From an uncultured Bacteroidales bacterium (GTDB lineage Bacteria > Bacteroidota > Bacteroidia > Bacteroidales > Paludibacteraceae), in the NCBI GenBank assembly GCA_937907165.1, contig CALCUH010000035.1, positions 1 through 13,424 on the forward strand: a stretch of DNA of 13,424 nt, written 5' to 3'. Each line of letters opens with the position of its first letter. The first letter of the stretch is position 1. Both the position numbers and the translations under genes were made by a program. Positions 6,124 to 13,424 of the stretch are shown here, in pieces. The notes under the pieces were generated by a model. That model worked only from the letters and a program-made list of their open reading frames with translations. It was not told where the DNA came from and did not search any database.

Positions 6124-6678
6124 ATGAATACAGGTAAAATTTCAGCAAGATACGCAAAGGCTCTTTACAAATTTGCGGAAGAGAGTAAACATGAATCTGA
6201 TGTTTACGAGGCGATGAAGCTTGTCTCTGCGAGTTTTTCATCAGTCCCACAACTTCGTGAGGCTATGATCAACCCGACCATTTCCAAGCAAAAGAAGGTG
6301 AACTTACTTATCACCGCTGCAGGAACCCAAGTCTGTGAGGAATATAAACGTTTCGTGGATTTGGTCATCGAACATAAACGAGAAGACTATTTTCAAAGCA
6401 TCAGTTTGGTTTATCAGGATCTTTACCGCAAGGAGAAGAATATCGTGATCAGCCAATTGGTGACGGCGAGTCCTGTAAGTGACGCTGAAATTGAACGTAT
6501 GCGTAAAGCTGTCCAAAGTGTTTCTTCGGGCTCTGTCGAATTTGAAACTTCTGTAGATCCGGATTTGATTGGTGGTTTCGTCCTCAATGTCGAGACTTAC
6601 CAGTTGGATGCCAGCATCAAAGGTCAGTTGAGGTCCGTTCGTGACTCATTGCTCAACAATAACTCCAAAGATGCCTGA
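6124..6678 (+). CDS. atpH: ATP synthase F1 delta subunit
   Basis: Delta sits on top of F1 and ties the alpha N-termini to the b stalk. The 184-residue product opens with the typical GKISARYAKALYKFAEE and has an all-helical N-terminal domain to about residue 105. It then shows the KEKNIVISQLVTASPVSDAEIERM linker and the C-terminal DPDLIGGFVLNVETYQLDASIKGQL signature (about 146-170). Length matches the family. It lies 5 bases after atpF with no leader of its own, suggesting coupled, low-level translation suited to one copy per enzyme. Confidence 0.95.
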   Translation: MNTGKISARYAKALYKFAEESKHESDVYEAMKLVSASFSSVPQLREAMINPTISKQKKVNLLITAAGTQVCEEYKRFVDLVIEHKREDYFQSISLVYQDLYRKEKNIVISQLVTASPVSDAEIERMRKAVQSVSSGSVEFETSVDPDLIGGFVLNVETYQLDASIKGQLRSVRDSLLNNNSKDA

Positions 6679-6717
6679 GGTTATTACAGTGTTATAATTT
6701 ATTAAAGAAAATTTTTT
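6679..6717 (+). promoter_or_regulatory. A/T-rich leader of atpA
   Basis: This 39-base gap between atpH and atpA turns A/T-rich toward the start codon and ends in a run of T just before ATG. No Shine-Dalgarno sequence is visible. It is the second-longest gap in the operon and precedes a subunit needed in three copies. It likely supports strong translation starts, as Bacteroidota use A-rich or U-rich unstructured leaders. Confidence 0.4.
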
Positions 6718-8328
6718 ATGGCTATAAAAGCAAGTGAAGTATCAGACGTGCTGAAAATGCAACTTCAGGAAGTTGACACGAAGGTCAAATTCGAGGAAGT
6801 TGGTACCGTCCTTCAGGTGAGCGATGGAGTGGTTCGTATCTACGGACTACAAAACGCTGAGGCTGGTGAGCTCTTGGAGTTCGAGAACGGTATGAATGCG
6901 GTGGTCATGAACTTGGAGGAAGACAATGTGGGAGCCGTATTGTTGGGTCCTACAGATCAAGTCAGCGAAGGCGACACGGTGAAGAGAACCCGTCGTATCG
7001 CATCCATCATGACTGGTGAAGGCATGGTCGGTAGAGTTGTGAACTCTATTGGTAATCCTATAGATGGTCTCGGTCCGATTAAGGGCGAATTGTTGGAGAT
7101 GCCTTTGGAACGTAAGGCTCCGGGCGTTATTTATCGTGAGCCTGTGAAGCAGCCTTTGCAGACTGGTTTGAAGGCAATCGACGCCATGATTCCTATTGGT
7201 CGTGGACAACGTGAGTTGATTATCGGTGACCGTCAGACTGGTAAGACTGCGATCGCTATCGATACCATCATCAACCAAAAAGAGGCTTACCTTTCAGGTA
7301 ACCCAGTTTATTGTATTTATGTCGCAGTAGGTCAAAAGGGTTCTACGGTCGCTAATATCGTGAACACTTTGAAGGAGTATGGCGCTATGGACTACACGAT
7401 CATCGTGTCGGCTACCGCATCCGACCCTGCCGCTATGCAATACTACGCACCATTCGCGGGTGCTGCGATCGGAGAGTATTTCCGTGACCAAGGTAAACAT
7501 GCGTTGGTGGTTTACGATGACTTGTCTAAACAGGCGGTCGCTTATCGTGAGGTCTCTTTGATTTTGAAACGTCCTTCTGGTCGTGAGGCATATCCGGGTG
7601 ATGTGTTCTATTTGCACTCCCGTCTTTTGGAGCGTGCCGCTAAGATTATCAGCAATGATAGCGTGGCTGCCCAGATGAATGACCTCCCTGCTTCTTTGAA
7701 GGGTAAGGTTAAGGGTGGAGGTTCTTTGACTGCCCTTCCTATCATCGAGACGCAAGCGGGTGACGTATCCGCATACATTCCTACGAATGTGATTTCCATT
7801 ACCGATGGTCAGATTTTCTTGGAGACCAATATGTTCAACGCAGGTATCCGTCCTGCAATCAACGTAGGTATCTCCGTGTCTCGTGTGGGTGGTAGCGCTC
7901 AGGTGAAAGCCATGAAGTCTATCGCAGGTACATTGAAGACGGATCAGGCTCAATATCGTGAGTTGGAGTCCTTCACCAAGTTCGGTGGTGATATGGATGC
8001 CGTTACTAAGATGACAATCGACAAGGGTGTGCGTAACACCGAATTGTTGAAACAACCTCAATATACTCCGTTCCCTGTTGAACATCAGATCGCTGTTATC
8101 TACTGCGGAACACAGGGTATCTTGAATGTATTGCCGGTTGAAAACGTTCATGAGTTCGAGAAACTCTTCATCGAGCGTTTGGAACACCTCCACAAAGAGG
8201 ATGTTTTGAACAGCTTGAAACAAGGTAAGATTGATGACAACATCAAAGCTATCTTGAAGGAGGAGTCTCAAGTTGTTATTAAACAAATTTTAGGTACAGT
8301 ACCAGATGGCGTCGTTAAAAGAGGTTAA
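6718..8328 (+). CDS. atpA: ATP synthase F1 alpha subunit
   Basis: Alpha alternates with beta in the F1 hexamer and carries the non-catalytic nucleotide sites. The 536-residue product shows VLQVSDGVVRIYGL (31-44), the P-loop GDRQTGKT (170-177), the VVYDDLSKQAVAYRE Walker B region, GGSLTALPIIETQAGDVSAYIPTNVISITDGQ, and the SVSRVGG motif with the arginine finger Arg389 that completes the beta catalytic site. Length is slightly above the 527 or so of relatives, mainly at the C-terminus. Its last 23 bases overlap the start of atpG, so gamma is probably translated by coupling. Unlike atpD it is fully intact. Confidence 0.97.
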   Translation: MAIKASEVSDVLKMQLQEVDTKVKFEEVGTVLQVSDGVVRIYGLQNAEAGELLEFENGMNAVVMNLEEDNVGAVLLGPTDQVSEGDTVKRTRRIASIMTGEGMVGRVVNSIGNPIDGLGPIKGELLEMPLERKAPGVIYREPVKQPLQTGLKAIDAMIPIGRGQRELIIGDRQTGKTAIAIDTIINQKEAYLSGNPVYCIYVAVGQKGSTVANIVNTLKEYGAMDYTIIVSATASDPAAMQYYAPFAGAAIGEYFRDQGKHALVVYDDLSKQAVAYREVSLILKRPSGREAYPGDVFYLHSRLLERAAKIISNDSVAAQMNDLPASLKGKVKGGGSLTALPIIETQAGDVSAYIPTNVISITDGQIFLETNMFNAGIRPAINVGISVSRVGGSAQVKAMKSIAGTLKTDQAQYRELESFTKFGGDMDAVTKMTIDKGVRNTELLKQPQYTPFPVEHQIAVIYCGTQGILNVLPVENVHEFEKLFIERLEHLHKEDVLNSLKQGKIDDNIKAILKEESQVVIKQILGTVPDGVVKRG

Positions 8329-9184
8329 AGCACGTATCGGTTCGGTAAATTCCACGAAGAAGATTACCGGAGCGATGAAGATGGTCTCTTCAGCGAAGTT
8401 GAAGAAGGCTCAGATGTCTATTGAAAACATCTTGCCTTATCAAAATCGTCTGAATGGCATCTTGAATAATTTCTTGGCTACGGAGAGTGACTTTCAGTCC
8501 GATTTTTCCGCTGTCAGAGATGTCAAGAGTGTGGCTATTGTCGTCTTTTCTTCTAATTCGAGCCTTTGCGGCGCATATAATTCAAATGTCATCAAGGAAC
8601 TGAACAATGTCATCAAGTCTGAAAAGGCTAATGCTGTCGATCAAATCACTATCTATCCTGTCGGAAAAAAGGTGAAGGACGCAGTGAACAAGATGACTGA
8701 TGTGAATGTCGTTCCTGTGAATGTGGATTTGGCTGATCACCCATCTTTCGAGGGCATCAGCGCTGTCACAAACGAGTTGATGACTAAGTTCTTGGATAAG
8801 TCATTCGATAAAGTCGTTTTGATTTATCATCATTTGAAGAATACTGCGGTCCAAAAATTAACGACTGAAACGTTCTTGCCTATTAATTTGAAGGCTGATG
8901 AGAGTAATGTGTCTGGGTTGGGTGGCGATTTCATCGTTGAACCTAACAAGGCTGAAATTCTCGAGTCATTGCTTCCTAAGGCGCTCAGAACGAAGATGTA
9001 TGCTTGCTTGCTGGATTCCAACGCTTCCGAACATGGTGCGCGTGTTGTGGCTATGCAAGTTGCTACGGATAACGCTAACGAGTTGATCAACGAGTTGACC
9101 GTCTTGTATAATAAGACCCGTCAACAAGCGATCACAAGCGAGTTGCTTGATATCGTCGGTGGTGCCGCGGCATTACAGAATTAG
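8306..9184 (+). CDS. atpG: ATP synthase F1 gamma subunit
   Basis: Gamma is the rotating shaft of F1. The 292-residue product has both diagnostic coiled-coil ends: N-terminal SLKEVKARIGSVNSTKKITGAMKMVSSAKLKKA and C-terminal NELTVLYNKTRQQAITSELLDIVGGAAAL. The central Rossmann-like domain includes SSNSSLCGAYNSNV (counterpart of the SDRGLCGGxN motif). The start ATG lies inside the 3' end of atpA (23-base overlap, different frame) and gives the family's standard N-terminus, so it is secure. It is the last gene of the operon; a hairpin terminator follows 25 bases after its stop. Confidence 0.96.
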   Translation: MASLKEVKARIGSVNSTKKITGAMKMVSSAKLKKAQMSIENILPYQNRLNGILNNFLATESDFQSDFSAVRDVKSVAIVVFSSNSSLCGAYNSNVIKELNNVIKSEKANAVDQITIYPVGKKVKDAVNKMTDVNVVPVNVDLADHPSFEGISAVTNELMTKFLDKSFDKVVLIYHHLKNTAVQKLTTETFLPINLKADESNVSGLGGDFIVEPNKAEILESLLPKALRTKMYACLLDSNASEHGARVVAMQVATDNANELINELTVLYNKTRQQAITSELLDIVGGAAALQN

Positions 9185-9209
9185 AGGATTTGTATGCTCT
9201 AAAAATAAT

Positions 9210-9239
9210 AAATGGATGTCCCATGTCGGACATCCATTT
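9210..9239 (+). terminator. Hairpin terminator at the end of the atp operon
   Basis: A perfect 12-bp stem, AAATGGATGTCC / GGACATCCATTT, encloses a six-base loop (9222-9227) 25 bases after the atpG stop. The downstream T-run is modest (TTTGTTGTTTAA). On the opposite strand the stem is also followed by T-rich sequence, so it may work both ways. It separates the atp operon from the next plus-strand gene. Confidence 0.8.
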
Positions 9240-9285
9240 GTTGTTTAATATTATTGGGTAAAATAATTTCAATTTATTTTTTTTT

Positions 9286-10332
9286 ATGTTCGTTTCAGAT
9301 ATAATGATTGGTTCTTTTCCCTTGTCTGATTTAATATTGATTGGCATCTTTCTCATTGCTATTTTCTGTTTGATAAAGATGTTAGGAGGAAATAAAGGAA
9401 AATCATGTGATTTTAAGTGTGACAACGTTGATTATTTCGATCAAGATGTTTGTTCCATTCTCGATTTCCTAAAAAATCCTTCCGAGCAATTGATGGTTGG
9501 AGTTAAAAGTATAAGGTGCTGGAACGAACCGAGTGGTTATTTATATATCGACGATTATAATGAATTTGGTTTTCAAACTTCCTCGATATCTTCAGATTCT
9601 AAGAAAGAGACTTTATATGTCTATCAATATGACAATCAAAATCAAATAGTTAGTGAGACGAAAACTGTCACGGATAAGTCCAATGGTAAGGTTGAAGAAT
9701 ACTTACGTATTTGTTATGAATATGATATCAAAGGTAATCTTTTATCTTCCAAAATGTATGACCAAAAGGATGTTCTGTTTTTTTCTTGTTCTTTTGTTTG
9801 GAACAATAAGGATATCGAAGAATACAAAATAATTAATTCCAAAGGTGCGGTTGTGAAACAAGCCACATACCAATATGAAGATGGAGGAAGGTTTGTGACA
9901 AAAAGCATTGCGGATTTTGATAAGGAAGAATCGAGAGAAACTTTCGTTTATGACGATTCTAATCATCTTGTTGACCATTCTATTTATGAACAAGGAATCC
10001 TCAAATTTGAATTTTCGTATAAATATGATGAGAATGGTAAGATGACGGAGTCGAAATCTATATGGTATAACCTAAAAGATATGAATAGTAAGGAGGTGAT
10101 TCCATTTATCTCCGAGGTGACACTATACAATGAGAAACAAGAGGAAGTGACGATTTTTGAATATGGTGAGAATGGTGAACTACATGGTAGAGATGAGGTG
10201 CGTCGCCAATATAATGAACACGGAGATTGGACGAAAGAGGAAACTTTATCCTATTCTTACAATCAAGGATCGAAAGAGTTTGAATTGCAAGATGAAAAGG
10301 ATGTGTCTTCACGGGAAATAGTGTATTATTAA
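9286..10332 (+). CDS. Membrane-anchored YD/RHS-like repeat protein
   Basis: I do not recognise this 348-residue protein as a named family. It has one N-terminal hydrophobic helix (about 13-33), then a linker with a few cysteines, then imperfect repeats of the YD type found in RHS proteins and in many Bacteroidota surface or periplasmic proteins. Repeat cores are YQYDNQNQIVSE (113-124), YEYDIKGNLLSS (144-155), YQYEDGGRFVT (195-205), FVYDDSNHLVD (220-230), YKYDENGKMTES (246-257), FEYGENGELHG (291-301) and RQYNEHGDWTKE (308-319). These form beta-hairpins that wrap or stack. There is no toxin domain or self-cleaving RHS core, so it is not a full RHS toxin. Coding sequence is clearly more A/T-rich than the atp genes, hinting at a different history. 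A second Met codon (residue 7) is a possible start. It stands alone and converges with the DUF1848 gene, 14 bases between stops. Function unknown. Confidence 0.8.
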   Translation: MFVSDIMIGSFPLSDLILIGIFLIAIFCLIKMLGGNKGKSCDFKCDNVDYFDQDVCSILDFLKNPSEQLMVGVKSIRCWNEPSGYLYIDDYNEFGFQTSSISSDSKKETLYVYQYDNQNQIVSETKTVTDKSNGKVEEYLRICYEYDIKGNLLSSKMYDQKDVLFFSCSFVWNNKDIEEYKIINSKGAVVKQATYQYEDGGRFVTKSIADFDKEESRETFVYDDSNHLVDHSIYEQGILKFEFSYKYDENGKMTESKSIWYNLKDMNSKEVIPFISEVTLYNEKQEEVTIFEYGENGELHGRDEVRRQYNEHGDWTKEETLSYSYNQGSKEFELQDEKDVSSREIVYY

Positions 10333-10346
10333 AAGACTTGACAAAT

Positions 10347-11381
10347 CTATAGTTCTAGACTTTTCAAGTTATTCATTACCATTTCTTTAGATGAGTTAGC
10401 GTAGCAATATGCGCATAGGTGGCGGCAGGTGTTGTACATGCCGATGTCCTTACTCTTCATACAACCGCAGTGTTCCCTTTGTCCTTTGTCTTTCATTTTT
10501 TCAGGAGCAAGAGGGGTGCGGTTGAAATCTAAACCGAAAAGCGTTCCTTTTTCCGGAATTTCGCCATAATTGAGGTAGTAGAGTAGTTCCTTGTCGTCGT
10601 ACCATAGACGTTTCATCAGTTCACTGTCGATGCAGCGGTTATGTTCTATACCGAATTGTGTAAGGTCTATCTGTTCGCCGCAAGTGGCGAAAGTGATATT
10701 CCAACCTTCCTGTTTCCAGCGATCGCCGCATTTAGCCAAGCCGTCGGCTATCTCTAACATTTGGTTGTGTGTGAATTCTGATTGTCCGATGTTCCCTTTC
10801 GTGAAAAGGTTGGTCTCTTTCAGTAGTTTATTCCGTACTTTCGCATAGCCATTGATGTCTATGAAACTGAATACGAGTTTCTCTGTCAGTCCTTTCAGTT
10901 TGTTCCCAAGATTCCAAATCTTTACGAGTAGTTCATGAGGCGTGAGTTCGGGTGTGGTCATCAGTGGGTCGAAACGCCAAATGACACGCTCTTTTCCTAT
11001 CATGCCACTCAGTTTCCTAAAGGTATCAACCCGTTCCGCAACGCTCGGCACATTCGGTTCGAACCCTTCTTGGTCGTAATCGTTCAGTGTGAATTGAAAA
11101 TAGTAATGGATACCACGCTCGTCTAGTTCATGCAGAAGCGGAATAAGCGGACGAGGATTTTTGGTCCAGAAAACCACTACTTTGCAGTTGTCGAATGAGA
11201 CGTATGAAAGTTTCTTATTGAACGGGTTTTGCCATACGCAATAGCCTTCTCTGAGCCGATTGATGAACCATTGGGCGAAGAAAGCGGGAATGTCCGTACT
11301 GCGGCTAGCGGAGATGATGACGGGAGCCAAAGCCTCCACTCGTTCGCCTGATTGGATGATGATACTTTTTTTGCTTGTCAT
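10347..11381 (-). CDS. DUF1848 family protein with C-terminal radical-SAM-like cysteine motif
   Basis: The 344-residue product matches the DUF1848 family: VIISASRSTDIPAFFAQWFINRLREGYC (21-48), VVFWTKNPRPLIPLL (69-83), YYFQFTLNDYD (93-103) and VIWRFDPLM (133-141). These look like strands and loops of a TIM-barrel. The C-terminal end carries CRHLCAYC (Cys319, 323, 326), the CX3CX2C pattern that binds the 4Fe-4S cluster in radical SAM enzymes, followed by YAN, as in spore photoproduct lyase-type YxN/YA contexts. Further cysteines at 234, 250, 305 and 307 could hold a second metal site. The family has no established function that I know of. It lies 20 bases after the lptF/lptG-type gene on the same strand, probably one transcript with tgt, though a functional link is not evident. 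Start ATG at 11381 lacks a Shine-Dalgarno site, as usual here. Confidence 0.88.
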   Translation of the reverse strand: MTSKKSIIIQSGERVEALAPVIISASRSTDIPAFFAQWFINRLREGYCVWQNPFNKKLSYVSFDNCKVVVFWTKNPRPLIPLLHELDERGIHYYFQFTLNDYDQEGFEPNVPSVAERVDTFRKLSGMIGKERVIWRFDPLMTTPELTPHELLVKIWNLGNKLKGLTEKLVFSFIDINGYAKVRNKLLKETNLFTKGNIGQSEFTHNQMLEIADGLAKCGDRWKQEGWNITFATCGEQIDLTQFGIEHNRCIDSELMKRLWYDDKELLYYLNYGEIPEKGTLFGLDFNRTPLAPEKMKDKGQREHCGCMKSKDIGMYNTCRHLCAYCYANSSKEMVMNNLKSLEL

Positions 11382-11401
11382 CCACTTTGATGTTAGTCCC
11401 T

Positions 11402-12583
11402 TTATTTCGGAGCCCTCTTATAAAGGTATGCGGCGATAATCGAGAAGAGAATGTTAGGCATCCAGGTAGCGATTCTCGGAGAGAGAGAGCCGTTGACCGT
11501 GAATGTGGACGATACGGAGTAAAATAGAATATACAAAATACTAAGACCTAAACCTAAGGCCAAGTTAAGACCCATGCCGCCTTTCACTTTCTTGGAGGAG
11601 AGTGAAAGACCGATGATTGTCAGAATAAATGCGGCGAACGGGAAGGCGAAGCGACGTTCATATTCCAATTCGAAGTTCTTTATGTTCCCTAATCCTCGTG
11701 CTTGTTGCCTGTTGATATATGCTTTCAATTCCGGATTGTTCATTTGTTCCTGCATGTCAGGGAACACGAAGAAATCGTCCGGTATCACGTCTATTTTCAC
11801 GTTCATAGTGTCTCCTCTGGTAATGGATTCGTAAAGACCGTTGAAGTCACGTTTGGTGAAATTCACATAGTGCCAAGCATCGCAACTGTCCCAAATGATG
11901 TTAGATGCTGTGATACGTGAGATGATTGTTTTATTCTCATAGATATCCATGGAAACCCTATGACCTTTGCTCTCCTCCTTATCGAAATAGTCGATATAAA
12001 GGATCTGGTTCGGGGAGACCTCCATTTGAATTTTTGTTGTGTTGTCCTTCTTTTTCTTTTTGATGTAAACTTCTTGAAAATCAATACGTTCTTTGTTCGC
12101 TGGGGGGATGACATATCCGCTGAGCATGAAGGTCATCAAGGCGATGATAGCGGCGGAAATCATGTAAGGGCGGGTGACGCGGTAAAAGCTGATACCCGAT
12201 GCGAACGTGGCGATGATTTCGGAGTTGTTAGCCAATTTCGAGGTGAAGAAAATGATGGCGATGAATACGAAGAGCGGACTGAAAAGGTTGGCGTAATAAG
12301 GAATGAAATTCAGATAATAATTAAAGACGATTGCCTGAAGAGGAGCGTCGTTTTTGCTGAAATCATCGAACTTCTCGGAAATGTCGAATACTACAGCGAT
12401 ACTGATAATCAGAACGATGGAGAGGAAAAAAGCTCCTAAGAATTTCTTGATGATGTAGGTGTCATATCTTTTCAACCTTATATCGTCCCATGAAAATCCC
12501 GGATCTTTGTATTTCTTTACGCCAGATTCGCTTTTTATCATTTCCTTTTCGGAATTTTTTATTATTTGCTCTTTTTGTTTCAT
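11402..12583 (-). CDS. LptF/LptG-type lipopolysaccharide export permease (YjgP/YjgQ family)
   Basis: This family forms the inner-membrane part of the LptB2FG transporter that pulls lipopolysaccharide from the membrane toward the Lpt bridge. The 393-residue product has the standard layout: three membrane helices (about 49-67, 97-115, 138-158), a periplasmic beta-jellyroll-type domain (about 160-310) and three more helices (about 311-329, 338-357, 371-388). The cytoplasmic loop NNSEIIATFASGISFYRVTRPY (119-140) is the conserved coupling segment. Whether it is LptF or LptG cannot be decided here. A charged, lysine/glutamate-rich N-terminus of about 38 residues precedes the usual start region (RLKRYDTYIIKKFL); no closer Met exists past residue 15. 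Its ATG overlaps the tgt stop as ATGA (12580-12583), indicating coupled translation. The tgt-permease pairing is familiar in Bacteroidales. Confidence 0.92.
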   Translation of the reverse strand: MKQKEQIIKNSEKEMIKSESGVKKYKDPGFSWDDIRLKRYDTYIIKKFLGAFFLSIVLIISIAVVFDISEKFDDFSKNDAPLQAIVFNYYLNFIPYYANLFSPLFVFIAIIFFTSKLANNSEIIATFASGISFYRVTRPYMISAAIIALMTFMLSGYVIPPANKERIDFQEVYIKKKKKDNTTKIQMEVSPNQILYIDYFDKEESKGHRVSMDIYENKTIISRITASNIIWDSCDAWHYVNFTKRDFNGLYESITRGDTMNVKIDVIPDDFFVFPDMQEQMNNPELKAYINRQQARGLGNIKNFELEYERRFAFPFAAFILTIIGLSLSSKKVKGGMGLNLALGLGLSILYILFYSVSSTFTVNGSLSPRIATWMPNILFSIIAAYLYKRAPK

Positions 12584-13424
12584 AATCTTACGCTAAGTTG
12601 TTTGACCATGGATGCTTTCCAAATGGCGAAGTCGTCCGCCAAGATATGTTTCCTTGCCTCTTTTACTAGCCAAAGGTAAAATGCGAGGTTGTGGATGGAA
12701 GCTATTTGCAGCGCTAAAAGCTCTTCTGCGATGAATAAATGTCTGAGGTATGCCTTGCTGTAGGCGGTGTCCACATAAGAGGCGCCGTCTTCTTCGATGG
12801 GGGAGAAGTCGTCCGCCCATTTCAAGTTCCTCATGTTCATGATTCCATGTTTGGTGAAAAGCATTCCGTTACGACCGTTACGGGTAGGCATGACACAGTC
12901 GAACATGTCGACGCCGCGTTCGATGCCTTCAAGTATATTGATTGGTGTGCCGACGCCCATCAGGTATCGAGGTTTGTCGGTCGGAAGTATTTCATTGACT
13001 ACCTCGATCATCTCGTACATCACTTCGGCGGGTTCGCCGACGGCCAGACCACCGATGGCGTTGCCCTCCCGATCTTGTTCAGCGATGAATTCGGCTGAGC
13101 GTTGACGAAGATCCTTGAATGTGCAGCCTTGAACGATAGGGAAGAATGTTTGGCTATAACCATATTTGGGTTCCGTTTCGTCAAAGTGTTTCAGACCTCT
13201 GACGAGCCATCGCTGGGTGCGTTCCCATGATTTCTTCGCATAGTTGTAGTCTGCGGTACCCGGCGTACATTCGTCGAGCGCCATGATGATGTCGGCACCA
13301 ATGATTCGTTGTGTGTCCACCACATTCTCAGGAGTGAAGATATGTTTTGAACCGTCAATGTGAGAGCGGAATGTGCAACCCTCCTCCGTCAGCTTTCGGT
13401 TGTCGGAGAGGGAGAAAACTTGGA
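12580..13424 (-). CDS. tgt: tRNA-guanine transglycosylase Tgt (5' end outside window)
   Basis: Tgt swaps guanine 34 in tRNAs with GUN anticodons for a queuosine precursor. The window holds the last 280 codons; the gene runs off the right edge, and the frame is open to base 13422, starting QVFSLSDNRKLTEEG, so the GTG near 13323 is not the start. Visible motifs are the substrate-binding GGLAVGEP (124-131), MGVGTPINILEGIERGVDMFDCVMPTRNGRNG (155-186) with the nucleophile Asp175, and IHNLAFY at 243-249. The usual zinc motif CxCxxC is absent: the aligned positions read Gly213, Ser215 and Asp218, while the fourth ligand, His244, remains. The rest of this region (YSKAYLRHL) aligns cleanly, so it is not a frameshift. 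It is the first visible gene of a tgt-permease-DUF1848 operon. Confidence 0.94.
   Translation of the reverse strand, partial: QVFSLSDNRKLTEEGCTFRSHIDGSKHIFTPENVVDTQRIIGADIIMALDECTPGTADYNYAKKSWERTQRWLVRGLKHFDETEPKYGYSQTFFPIVQGCTFKDLRQRSAEFIAEQDREGNAIGGLAVGEPAEVMYEMIEVVNEILPTDKPRYLMGVGTPINILEGIERGVDMFDCVMPTRNGRNGMLFTKHGIMNMRNLKWADDFSPIEEDGASYVDTAYSKAYLRHLFIAEELLALQIASIHNLAFYLWLVKEARKHILADDFAIWKASMVKQLSVRL

Noticed and set aside
7294..8286. 330-codon open frame on the minus strand inside atpA
   Set aside because: It is antisense to a highly conserved gene; long open antisense frames come from codon bias. The translation is rich in His/Arg/Leu with no domain.
10336..10369. Terminator hairpin between the convergent YD-repeat and DUF1848 genes
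   Set aside because: Only a 6-bp stem (ACTTGA/TCAAGT) with a 22-base loop is visible and it lacks a proper T-run; too weak to call.

Overview
The window is a chromosomal segment of a Bacteroidota bacterium, most likely order Bacteroidales. Four things point there: the ATP synthase gene order (beta, epsilon, a small membrane protein, a, c, b, delta, alpha, gamma); the style of the subunits (long-N-terminus subunit a, helical-domain-less epsilon); the lack of clear Shine-Dalgarno sites, with A/T-rich leaders and a TAnnTTTG-type -7 promoter box instead; and the tgt-lptG-type gene pair. No genus can be named from the sequence alone.

Layout. Bases 24-1718 (minus strand) hold a thiamine-controlled unit: a TPP riboswitch, a rho-independent terminator, a class I SAM-dependent methyltransferase and hydroxyethylthiazole kinase (thiM), which runs up to the window edge. 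Bases 1719-2050 are a divergent A/T-rich spacer with a perfect 16-bp palindrome and the likely atp promoter. Bases 2051-9184 (plus strand) hold a complete F-type ATP synthase operon, atpD-atpC-(atpI-like)-atpB-atpE-atpF-atpH-atpA-atpG, closed by a strong hairpin at 9210-9239. Bases 9286-10332 hold an A/T-rich gene for a membrane-anchored YD/RHS-like repeat protein. Bases 10347-13424 (minus strand) hold a likely operon, tgt (5' end cut by the window) - lptF/lptG-type permease - DUF1848 protein.

Main points of interest. (1) atpD is broken into two overlapping reading frames (ATGA overlap at 2740-2743), and about 12 residues of the nucleotide-binding core are missing at the junction. This is a deletion, not a simple slip, and is either an assembly error, a real lesion in a normally important gene, or a truly split beta subunit. 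(2) The TPP riboswitch has a readable antitermination logic: the same 9-mer (GGGAAACGG in the RNA) occurs in the riboswitch 3' strand and in the terminator 3' arm, so both compete for one partner. (3) That riboswitch controls a methyltransferase of unknown role as the first gene ahead of thiM. (4) Tgt keeps its catalytic Asp but has lost the three zinc-binding cysteines. (5) The DUF1848 protein carries a radical-SAM-like CX3CX2C motif at its C-terminus instead of the N-terminus. (6) Leader length inside the atp operon follows subunit stoichiometry.

I found no mobile element, CRISPR array, tRNA or rRNA. Apart from these points, the window is mostly well-conserved housekeeping content.
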